From the NCBI GenBank assembly GCA_947088415.1, contig CAMUGK010000018.1, forward strand, positions 1 through 13,029: a stretch of DNA of 13,029 nt. The letters run 5' to 3'. Positions 9,201 to 12,994 of this stretch are shown here, piece by piece. The translations under genes were made by a program, and so were the position numbers. The stretch's first letter is position 1; every line of letters starts with the position of its first letter. The notes under the pieces were generated by a model. That model worked only from the letters and a program-made list of their open reading frames with translations, did not search any database and was not told the DNA's origin. The stretch is from an uncultured Bacillota bacterium. GTDB taxonomy: Bacteria > Bacillota > Clostridia > Christensenellales > UBA1242.

Positions 9201-10110
9201 AGGGTTGTTTACAAGTGTAGAAAACAATGCAAGTATTTCTAATTTAAAACTTAAAGTTAATATTAATATTCTAGACATAAGTTCAAGTTTAATAGTTGCG
9301 CCTATTGCAATTACAAACTCTGGCAAAATTGAGAATATAGAAATTATTGAATATAAGACAAACTTAACTTTAACAAACCTTGATGTAAAACTTGCCTTGT
9401 CTGGACTTGTAGATACAAACTACAACATAATTCAAAATGTAAATAACAATGCAGATGTCAACCTTTATGCCAATGGCGAATATTTGCCAAATATTGTATA
9501 TTCAGGGGTTGCAATACAAAATCAAACACTTGGATTTAACAATGCCGTTATTAAAAATTGTGTAAATAACGGTCAAGTTTTACTTCTTGCAAAAGCAGGA
9601 CAAAATGGTGCTAAATTAATGGCTTCTGGAATTGTTGGCGTGGTTTTAGATGGTGCACAAGTTTTAAATTGCGGAAATAATGGAAATATTGCTCTTCGCG
9701 GTCAAGGTGTATCCGATTTTATTGGTTATTCTTGCGGAGTTTCGCTTAGAGTTTCAAGTGGCGAGAATGACTTTAGTAGACTTGAAAATATATTCAATAA
9801 TGGAAGTCTTACTCTTGAAAGTCAATCAGGTAATAATATTCAAATTCTTTCTTCAGACAACATCGCAGGCATAGCACATACAATTCAAGGCGGAACTATT
9901 CTTTCTGGACTTGTTGACACAGCAAGACAAAAACTTGCAGTAAATTGCAGTTCAAGCGTTACTGCAAGCGGGTGCTTTGCATCAGTTTCTGTTCAAAATC
10001 TGTCAAACGCATCGCTTAGCGAAACGCAAACAAATGCAGTAGATGGCTGGCGAGTTCAAATTAAAAGCAAGGCAGATGGCGGATATATTGCATCGTTACT
10101 TCAAGCTTAA
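190..10110 (+). CDS. Giant multidomain surface lipoprotein, fibrillar-adhesin-like (3306 aa)
   Basis: Predicted lipid-anchored, extracellular stalk-like protein. Seen in the sequence: a Lys-Lys N-terminus, hydrophobic core and lipobox FTSC with Cys22 as lipidation site; a BIG2-like domain at about 23-105; then about 25 divergent Fn3/Ig-like units of roughly 85-135 residues (107-2895), many opening with a Leu-x-x-Pro linker and carrying a G-x-L-x-W strand and a Y-x-I-x-V-N-G strand; finally a beta-helix region (2905-3306) starting with GLGTKEDPYII. There is no LPxTG or other C-terminal anchor, so the lipid is the only visible tether and the beta-helix would be distal. No enzyme motif was recognised. 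By analogy with known fibrillar adhesins it may bind host glycans, proteins or other cells; that is inference. The reading frame is intact for 9.9 kb, with no frameshift or internal stop. It is followed 38 nt later by a second lipoprotein gene. Confidence 0.9.
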   Translation: MKKSAVLSLLMMIASLFLFTSCAQNPNFSGEFSSEELIYSIGEEVDFFGELKLKGISKEEVEFSLSSGIALKTNNIYKMTKAGSALLTATSGDLVLASTTLVVKDKFSSPKNLTINENGYITWDVVVGVKDNQVYQPDSYTVVVNGVLHNDVRDTRLELTEEGIYSVEVKANASKYFDGSEYSSLSNFEYRHMTSATNIILSSSNSISTNMTLSWDCAQTANFDVLINGVIVAQQINKKSVELDFNKFDAGAIINASIIVNDNHNKIYSSKKDFVIKKPYSPSAQAIIENYDGVIRWNEIEGATKYIVEYTNLSTGAKMFAREEDLVKANGYVYYNLAGAEKGNYNLRIQAKGGMINDRLYTDSNIEIISDIVKLEMMKAPEFSYHFTDTELVLDFAKKDGADKIIVEINGVSQNPIDVSQGLSYTLLLSDIENDDFTLSVRVIPNQNQTNTLSSDKNIINLYKLKDISNFKHTLEQENSVLTFDKIENADKFEIKINGEIVTNFERTEFFDEETQITKTILTIPNLANFNPIDNAYKFELIISRQDGNSNVVKSEKAITILGKPEKSSSRVDGLFDWSSLADSGVKYDYTIFSSNASQEQGEILKTNSTIENIIKQEDKLEFGYYIIKVEGKSDDTDKYLDANFGGFNENNFLQEFFHVEKQISSPKLLLEEKNGKYIVKIQGQEFAGKYIVKLDDQDLSNGTIVPSIEQDYFECPLESTLPFKKGDNSYDSLPYKISVVAQVGNDGDATLHPQSEVSQLLVYRLPTPEFSTSDVNGEQKLVVKMANGVKKVEIKEGETLLNIDESNEISLKSLVGLSHLSFKFIAKDREEDSNIMYLESAINYVDFSRLDTPTNLAFSNGQLSFISNSHDNTSIYKIQITLVNSVNGNKVWETQTIETTFDLNGYVENMRSNPEFMSDYANCSGVLISVQAYNFDFIDGVFYLPSDFSQSKLLEKLDSPVIYFDTQTLRLSWNKVEKEGLTTYSIYVDGVKYNKEDITGLFQDLTDLDFLQAKEILVFAENSNYLSSAYSNKIVVRKLNAIDKVSISGNNLVGHIPSSDLNQTQSLMVNDVVTSFNTISGVFQILLENAENNFAIKLVAKPQERIGNDTYYYISSQTKNYKLISLESGSEQAVKDNEKIYWPALAQSFVGNLTNPLSYTLTLFAGEAQLQTFDSQLDTQILFNDERIFNRPAGDYKLKVEGVLKDYVLSSLGQDAVGYYGKKDLGTISYKKLQGIQDFDYSVKNASGNLMEERLNGEVVATWTDVWGDSKNTMFDIEVDLTELPEEFESYRDKISNMFKNLKDGSKNDFILGLAGFTYSLKLTNGQYVFTLSNKIADLVFGAGTTEFPIFVHSNGNINSTSQDLTFKRLYSPSNAKISGDGVLSFTSSNGSNRYVISIKINEGRTQYFETTSTSIDLMNDYIKDTTGIYFISVLADDTTNEYLPAHTLLEFEGRRLQGVTNVLVEETGNIAITIADEGENQNLEFIARFKDVEKIFIPRKDENNDNVYHYSTAEFVLLFGEEKIDSNFVEINLSVRLQGKINSPQKSLTFGFNKDGLFTLEQKREIQFENGVLLVNKSKNYLVIKENIDITTGLWIEYHYFAIPESEDEENPSQPQEVVVKIPLSTSSIKGWWVTNNDGSEYFTTSEPAELSAIKCFALNIDEVLKELGDGDYSFFISRICKDGDLVIQYGTSKITYSKLPAIDETQVRLNNEILVWRGSEDARTASYYLNLYTKENGEYKFFTQREVTTTTNFDLTQIISDTTRPFYLTITSLPSLDRKDLLPSLASTVFTLQRNAAPVKLENYNGTLQFNVDSIRNMQLLKDIENNYTDYKVLGPLIAKSTYNQPFTFSVNRGNISSINVKLKFVKVVDGNESENYFVTVKALDLLAYQLNNLTFGEEGNQISYMNILINLSGSNSIEPSDRETVRKLVEDIQSSKFGLANSKVLFDDFGRHIPAGNYNVYIRQEGVPFDAVNREGVIPSEYSNSTFLNVAPAPEILLDREGSNGVYSYYLYFKPVDIQSLNSNQINSQQALAYKLNLRVGSEIKEFNIVNNDGTWQLLYQNDGEEESLFDLDDSKRQGYIAINLTRDLSRKIANLSGEVWNATIYAVGNDFTLNSKSNPISMEILDFNYQSLRLDNGMLSWISGSDNGTRISYKAKSSTPDVLPVISGKGLKNLNLPYAGQYDYIIFMARGGYSENSVIVDSETYKLENLYVRAKPDIKVEEGNFVLKNKGNEDKKFANFTQFNVTNNISKKNNLWTKTNKFDDVNKEIQYILGVDEKLGKDELNATKFEITSSGNSIELTGEHASENHFVREKLENDANNADYILKINENSTTQALLIESESQEILGSMLPSIQNAKVKDGHLVWDDVTTNENFKPLNENSQVLYKVSVYYFKTIDAQTYEQKDVFYTSENAFDCKLISDNRNFKYYSISVTTIACDKNNTDNRTAILYDDGTYALTSEEMVFGNKTLKKVDAPQNISIKDNEFVIRYYPQEIDINNNTVSPNKISFKLFERNSGKEISGKLHGLNSSEEETENFVVNKEGETPYFDAYFLPDDNQILYENSGNYYVTVYAYRPVEEITLENAELISHPTALPDAVYKLKAIQEDDLDFDYNLDNDTYTLSFERYFETYRIGGRKDIIQIQMLLETQQGNLTYRVLSSNPQIILQVSNTATIPVLSENIIELPEGTKVSFKVSKYQNVQDGIITPLLILGSDTCFDFTLNRGQFGSTDSVDWDSEKNNVYWSSTIDVINGENVKAYYKQERLDGSIVMTEIDDLTFKANQKVMLTKESQDINGEIYIKAGFNHSARNVYFKQSDIDNLPYLEFDENGSTIARQYFVVVYFNDGTSETSKIIKTNNPQALIYQPDKNGTITRISVYVKDGKFSLFSQPIEKEGVFDYKLFDSGLGTKEDPYIIANQKQFKNIALRNSSSDKSYFRLKNDITLNSEENGGFVINSQFYGELDCNNKIITLNLNGTSTIDRVSHIFLPATENREYRYSCGAGLFTSVENNASISNLKLKVNINILDISSSLIVAPIAITNSGKIENIEIIEYKTNLTLTNLDVKLALSGLVDTNYNIIQNVNNNADVNLYANGEYLPNIVYSGVAIQNQTLGFNNAVIKNCVNNGQVLLLAKAGQNGAKLMASGIVGVVLDGAQVLNCGNNGNIALRGQGVSDFIGYSCGVSLRVSSGENDFSRLENIFNNGSLTLESQSGNNIQILSSDNIAGIAHTIQGGTILSGLVDTARQKLAVNCSSSVTASGCFASVSVQNLSNASLSETQTNAVDGWRVQIKSKADGGYIASLLQA
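256..507 (+). other. BIG2-like bacterial Ig domain, membrane-proximal
   Basis: Residues 23-106. The pattern is a strand around YSIGEEVDF, a middle around GISKEEVEFSLSSG, then YKMTKAGSALLTATSGD and a closing strand LASTTLVVKDK. The K-x-G-x-A-x-L-x-A-T stretch resembles the closing part of BIG2 domains. It sits directly after the lipid anchor and before the first Fn3-like unit. The assignment rests on pattern only. Confidence 0.5.
508..8890 (+). repeat. Stalk: about 25 divergent Fn3/Ig-like units
   Basis: Protein-level repeats with no visible DNA-level tandem identity. Approximate unit starts judged from linkers such as SSPKN, YSPSA, PTPEF, LDTPTN, LDSPV, YSPSN and VDAPQN are residues 107, 192, 280, 378, 465, 563, 662, 766, 851, 958, 1038, 1120, 1234, 1370, 1458, 1558, 1702, 1798, 1995, 2130, 2218, 2355, 2478, 2605 and 2727. 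The stretch 1798-1995 is long enough for two units. Typical core strands are VIRWNEIEGATKYIVEY and LRLSWNKVEKEGLTTYSIYV. The strong divergence points to an old array kept for length and stiffness, not to recent duplication. Unit borders are approximate. Confidence 0.65.
8899..10107 (+). repeat. C-terminal beta-helix / GLUG-like tip domain
   Basis: Residues 2904-3306. The entry motif GLGTKEDPYII (2908-2918), followed by a K-Q-F-K-N-I-A segment, YFRLKNDITLN and F-x-G-x-L-D-C-N-N-K-x-I-T, is the usual opening of GLUG-type and right-handed beta-helix surface domains. Four Asn-rich coils follow, beginning near N3083 (NVNNNADV), N3123 (NCVNNGQV), N3160 (NCGNNGNI) and N3200 (NIFNNGSL), at spacings of 40, 37 and 40 residues. 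Such solenoids often bind or process carbohydrate, but no catalytic acid cluster was recognised, so a binding role is more likely. The domain runs to the stop codon with no anchor after it. Confidence 0.6.
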
Positions 10111-10136
10111 TTGTAATTTTTAATTTGTATAAATCA

Positions 10137-10142
10137 TAAAAT
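10137..10142 (+). promoter_or_regulatory. Candidate -10 element for leaderless transcription of the second lipoprotein
   Basis: TAAAAT ends six bases before the ATG at 10149, so a transcript from it would start at or next to the start codon. No good -35 is present: TTGTAA at 10111-10116 would need a 20-nt spacer. No Shine-Dalgarno sequence is visible before the ATG. TATAAA at 10128-10133 is an alternative -10 giving a leader of about 9 nt. Read-through from the giant gene is the other possible source of mRNA. Confidence 0.35.
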
Positions 10143-10148
10143 GTATGC

Positions 10149-11042
10149 ATGAAAAGATTAACAAAAATATTTGTATTATGTTTCTTTTTGTGCAGTATTG
10201 TGTCAACCTTCTCTGCATGTTCAGAGAAGGTTGTTTTTCCTAACACTAGCATAACTTTGGGCATGGCGTTAACGCAAGATGGCAAGATGACGCAAGAGCT
10301 TGGATTTTCCTTTCAAAGCCAAAAACTAAAAGAACTTGGTATTGGCAATACAAAAATTGAAGAGATTAAAAACAATATGATTGCATCAATTAATGCTCTT
10401 CGCAACGAGTTTTATATCACTTACCTTGTCAAATATTCTTCATCCCCTAATCAAGAATATAAAATCGGGGAATCGCTTATCATAAGTGATGCTTTCTATA
10501 GCGAAGAAAGTGATATGGTCATGTTTGTAATTGTTTACAAAAATTTCGCGACTTGGCAGTTTTATAATTCTTCCAAAAAACCAGATGATATAGTTGATGA
10601 AAAACCAACTTCAGTAGCAAATTATATTACCAAAACTTCTTCCACATCAAGCTTTCCATTTTCAGCAAACTGGACAAAACAAAATGGCGAAAAAATCACA
10701 GTTGGCGAGAGATATTTGTCAATTTATAAAAGTGTATATAACTTAACTCTTCCAAACAATATTTGTTCAAAACTTGAAACTCCAAAATTTGTATATGATT
10801 ATGCGACGCCATTTTCTAATATAAAAAGCAATGCTGAAATGGTTATAAGAAATAATGGACTTTATCATAATGTTTGGATTAAAAATCAAGAAAATTATAA
10901 AGACGCTCAAATTTCTTTATCTACAACAGAGATTAACTATGGCTTATGGTATTTAACATTATTTTTAGCAGTGATTGGCTTGTTTGCAATTTGTTTGATA
11001 ATTTTAAAGTTAAAAGATTGGCATAAAAGTATAAAAAAGTGA
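10149..11042 (+). CDS. Lipoprotein with C-terminal membrane helix, unknown family (297 aa)
   Basis: The family is not recognised. Residues 1-24 form a signal peptide with lipobox FSAC (Cys24). Residues 25-264 form a mixed extracellular domain with many Tyr, Asn and Ser and no catalytic motif that I can name. Residues 265-286 (GLWYLTLFL onward) form a membrane helix, followed by the basic tail KLKDWHKSIKK, which by the positive-inside rule is cytoplasmic. The protein would therefore be held by both an N-terminal lipid and a C-terminal helix, with the domain as a loop outside. The start is set by the signal peptide, since no ribosome site is visible. The gene lies 38 nt after the giant lipoprotein gene with no terminator in the gap, so co-transcription and a shared surface role are plausible. 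Odd points: a terminator-like hairpin lies in codons 19-30, and the stop codon lies inside a terminator stem. Confidence 0.85.
   Translation: MKRLTKIFVLCFFLCSIVSTFSACSEKVVFPNTSITLGMALTQDGKMTQELGFSFQSQKLKELGIGNTKIEEIKNNMIASINALRNEFYITYLVKYSSSPNQEYKIGESLIISDAFYSEESDMVMFVIVYKNFATWQFYNSSKKPDDIVDEKPTSVANYITKTSSTSSFPFSANWTKQNGEKITVGERYLSIYKSVYNLTLPNNICSKLETPKFVYDYATPFSNIKSNAEMVIRNNGLYHNVWIKNQENYKDAQISLSTTEINYGLWYLTLFLAVIGLFAICLIILKLKDWHKSIKK
10204..10238 (+). terminator. Terminator-like hairpin inside the second lipoprotein gene
   Basis: CAACCTTCTCTG (10204-10215) and CAGAGAAGGTTG (10222-10233) form a perfect 12-bp stem, half G/C, with the six-base loop CATGTT, directly followed by five T residues (10234-10238). 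This has the full form of an intrinsic terminator. It lies about 95 nt after the stop of the giant gene and 55 nt after the ATG of the second lipoprotein, and the loop contains the lipobox Cys24 codon TGT. It could end most transcripts of the giant gene and attenuate the downstream gene unless ribosomes cover it. The T-run is short, so efficiency is uncertain. Confidence 0.55.
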
Positions 11043-11057
11043 CATTGTCACTTTTTT
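11033..11057 (+). terminator. Intrinsic terminator overlapping the stop codon of the second lipoprotein
   Basis: AAAAAAGTGAC (11033-11043) and GTCACTTTTTT (11047-11057) form a perfect 11-bp stem with loop ATT and its own T-run. The TGA stop (11040-11042) is inside the left arm. It closes the lipoprotein unit and insulates engB. The A-tract on the other side would let it work in the reverse direction too, but no convergent gene is present. Confidence 0.8.
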
Positions 11058-11058
11058 C

Positions 11059-11087
11059 TTTACACTTTTAAAGTTTTATGATAAAAT
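11059..11087 (+). promoter_or_regulatory. Promoter of the engB operon, extended -10, probably leaderless
   Basis: TTTACA (11059-11064), a 17-nt spacer and TAAAAT (11082-11087) each match consensus at five of six bases, with TG at 11079-11080 forming an extended -10. The predicted start is at about 11094, the A of the engB ATG. No Shine-Dalgarno sequence is present in the preceding bases, which fits a leaderless mRNA. The -35 starts two bases after the terminator stem ends. Confidence 0.6.
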
Positions 11088-11093
11088 AAAAAT

Positions 11094-11687
11094 ATGAATA
11101 TTAAAAAAGCAGTATATAAAACTAGTGCAGTTAATAAACAAGGACTTATCATTGATAACACTCCAGAATTTGCCTTTGTTGGAAGAAGCAATGTTGGCAA
11201 ATCTTCGCTTATCAATGCTTTGGTAGGTCAAAAAAAACTTGCAAAAACATCTTCAACCGCAGGGCTTACTAAAATGGTTAATTATTTTGATATTAATGAC
11301 GATTTTCGTTTTGTTGACCTTCCAGGTTATGGTTATGCAAAAGTTGGCAAAGGTCACTTAGATGTTTGGGCTTCTCTTATGGCAGACTATCTTGAAAATT
11401 CAACATCTCTTCAAACAGTTTTTATCTTGCTTGACTGCCGAATTTCGCCTTCAGAACTTGATAAAGATATGATAACCTATCTTGTTTATCATAATATTCC
11501 ATTCAGACTTATTGCAACTAAATGTGATAAACTTTCAAAAAGTCAACTTAACAAAGCAATAGAAAATATTGCAAAAGAACTTAAATTGAGAAAAGAGATA
11601 ATAATTCCCACCAGCAGCTCTTCACGTCAAGGAATTGAAATACTTTTAGAATATTTAGAAAATGTGTTAGAGGCAAATAGACAATGA
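11094..11687 (+). CDS. engB: Ribosome-biogenesis GTP-binding protein EngB/YsxC (197 aa)
   Basis: Cytoplasmic TRAFAC-class GTPase of the EngB/YsxC/YihA family, known to be needed for late assembly of the 50S subunit. Motifs: G1 GRSNVGKSS (30-38), G2 Thr59 within AGLTK, G3 DLPGYGYAKV (75-84), G4 TKCD (142-145) and G5 around SSSSRQG (174-180). Its length is usual for the family. The N-terminus (about 25 residues before the first strand) aligns by eye with my memory of Bacillus YsxC, which supports the ATG at 11094 despite the missing ribosome site. The G2 segment reads T-A-G-L-T-K where the family usually has P-G-(K/R)-T-Q, a mild oddity in switch I. The stop overlaps the next start (ATGA), coupling it to the rRNA methyltransferase gene. 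Confidence 0.95.
   Translation: MNIKKAVYKTSAVNKQGLIIDNTPEFAFVGRSNVGKSSLINALVGQKKLAKTSSTAGLTKMVNYFDINDDFRFVDLPGYGYAKVGKGHLDVWASLMADYLENSTSLQTVFILLDCRISPSELDKDMITYLVYHNIPFRLIATKCDKLSKSQLNKAIENIAKELKLRKEIIIPTSSSSRQGIEILLEYLENVLEANRQ
11668..11687 (+). promoter_or_regulatory. Ribosome site and ATGA overlap coupling engB to the methyltransferase gene
   Basis: AGAGG (11669-11673) lies ten bases before the ATG at 11684. The engB stop TGA (11685-11687) shares ATGA with that start codon, the classic arrangement for translational coupling and re-initiation. It supports one bicistronic mRNA. Confidence 0.65.
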
Positions 11688-12925
11688 CAATCAAAATTAT
11701 AGATTATGGTCATTCAGGGGAAGGTGTTGGCAAAAGTCAAGGCAAGGTTTGTTTTGTGCCATTTGCTTTAAAAGATGAAGAAATTCAAGGGGAAATAACA
11801 TCAAACACATCAAAGTTTTGTAGAGTTTGTCTTACAAAAATTATCAAAAAGTCGCCACTTCGTTTAGAGCCACCTTGTCCTTACTTTGAAAAGTGTGGGG
11901 GTTGTGCCTTTCAAAACCTAAAGTATAAGGATGAAATAGATGTCAAATTATATATGCTAAAAAATCAACTTAAAAAAGTGGGGTTTAATGGCGACATTGA
12001 TGTTTTTCTTTCTCCTAATGAATATGGTTATCGAAACAAAATAAAATTGTTTTGTTGTGGGAATGATTTGGCATTAAACAAAATTGGCAGCCAACAACTT
12101 GTTCCAATCAAACATTGTTTAATCGCCGAAGACAGAATAAATAAAGCTATAGAAAGCGTTCAAACTTTTATTTACGCAAAAAATCTAGGCAAAAGTTTGG
12201 AGAATGTTTATATTCGCTGTCAAAATGATGAAATAATAGTTTGGTTTAAATTTGCACGCAAAGTTAATGTGCAATTTAACGGACTTCAAATTATGCTTGG
12301 TGCAAAGGCTGGAATTTATTCTTCTGTGGGAAAGAGCGAACTTCAGCATATTTCAGGCATTGAATATTTATCAGCAAAAGAGTTTGACCTTGATTGCAAA
12401 TTTTTACCAAATGCTTTTCATCAAGTTAACAACAAAGTTAGCGAAGAGCTTTATCGAGAAGTTTTATCTAGCGTAGTAGGTGACATAGTTATAAATGCAT
12501 ATAGCGGTGCTGGAGTTTTAAGTGGAATTATAGCAAAAAGTGGAAAAACCGTTTATGGAATTGAATTAGGTGCATCAGAACATCAAAGTGCAGAAAAACT
12601 TAAAGAAGAAAACAAATTAAACAAACTTTTTAATATTAAAGGCGATTGTGCAAAAGTTTTGCCAAATTTAATTTCAACAGATTTGCAAACCCTTGTTGTC
12701 GACCCACCAAGAGCAGGGCTAGATAAAAAAGTATGTGAAGCAGTCAATGCTTCAAACATAAAACGTATTATCTATATTTCTTGTGATAGTGCAACGCTTG
12801 TTCGCGATATAGCAAGATTGAATAATTACAAAATCAAGAAAATCAAACTTTTTGACATGTTTCCAAAAACATCAAGCAAGGAAACATTGTGCATTTTAGA
12901 AAAATTTGACGACAAAAAGTTGTAA
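11684..12925 (+). CDS. rlmD: 23S rRNA (uracil-C5)-methyltransferase, RlmD/RlmCD type (413 aa)
   Basis: SAM-dependent RNA m5U methyltransferase of the TrmA/RumA family (COG2265), expected to methylate uracil in 23S rRNA in the cytoplasm. Order: TRAM RNA-binding domain (about 1-55, with GHSGEGVGKSQGKVCFVPFAL); four [4Fe-4S] ligand cysteines, C65-x5-C71-x2-C74 and C145; substrate motif FHQVN (245-249); SAM motif I AYSGAGVLSG (272-281); DPPRAGL (340-346); nucleophile Cys367 in ISCDSATLVRD; and base Glu400 in FPKTSSKE. All key residues are present. The usual F-P-x-T-x-H-x-E has Ser in place of His. Firmicutes proteins of this family are often the dual RlmCD type (U747 and U1939), and the sequence alone does not settle the target. 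It is slightly short because it begins directly at the TRAM domain. The start overlaps engB, giving a ribosome-biogenesis operon. Confidence 0.92.
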   Translation: MTIKIIDYGHSGEGVGKSQGKVCFVPFALKDEEIQGEITSNTSKFCRVCLTKIIKKSPLRLEPPCPYFEKCGGCAFQNLKYKDEIDVKLYMLKNQLKKVGFNGDIDVFLSPNEYGYRNKIKLFCCGNDLALNKIGSQQLVPIKHCLIAEDRINKAIESVQTFIYAKNLGKSLENVYIRCQNDEIIVWFKFARKVNVQFNGLQIMLGAKAGIYSSVGKSELQHISGIEYLSAKEFDLDCKFLPNAFHQVNNKVSEELYREVLSSVVGDIVINAYSGAGVLSGIIAKSGKTVYGIELGASEHQSAEKLKEENKLNKLFNIKGDCAKVLPNLISTDLQTLVVDPPRAGLDKKVCEAVNASNIKRIIYISCDSATLVRDIARLNNYKIKKIKLFDMFPKTSSKETLCILEKFDDKKL

Positions 12926-12943
12926 AATTAAGCACAATAATGT

Positions 12944-12983
12944 TTGATTAAATTTTAAAGATAATATATAATTAAATTAGGAG
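12944..12983 (+). promoter_or_regulatory. Promoter and ribosome site of the gene at the right edge
   Basis: TTGATT (12944-12949), a 17-nt spacer and a perfect TATAAT (12967-12972) form a strong sigma-A-type promoter with a start near 12979. AGGAG (12979-12983) is the ribosome site, 11 nt before the ATG at 12995. The predicted transcript start almost coincides with the ribosome site, giving a leader of only about 16 nt. No convincing terminator for the methyltransferase gene lies between 12926 and the promoter. Confidence 0.55.
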
Positions 12984-12994
12984 TTTTAATATTT

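Noticed and set aside
10061..10285. Reverse-strand frame of 74 codons across the gap between the two lipoprotein genes
   Set aside because: It overlaps the end of one real gene and the signal peptide of the next. Its sequence looks like the antisense of the hairpin region, with no family features.
12252..12476. Forward-strand 74-codon frame inside the methyltransferase gene
   Set aside because: It is an out-of-frame shadow of a gene whose catalytic motifs run through this stretch.
12923..12957. Imperfect A/T-only inverted repeat after the methyltransferase stop as a terminator
   Set aside because: The stem has a bulge and no G/C pairs, the loop is long, and the right arm overlaps the promoter of the next gene. 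It is probably base-composition noise.
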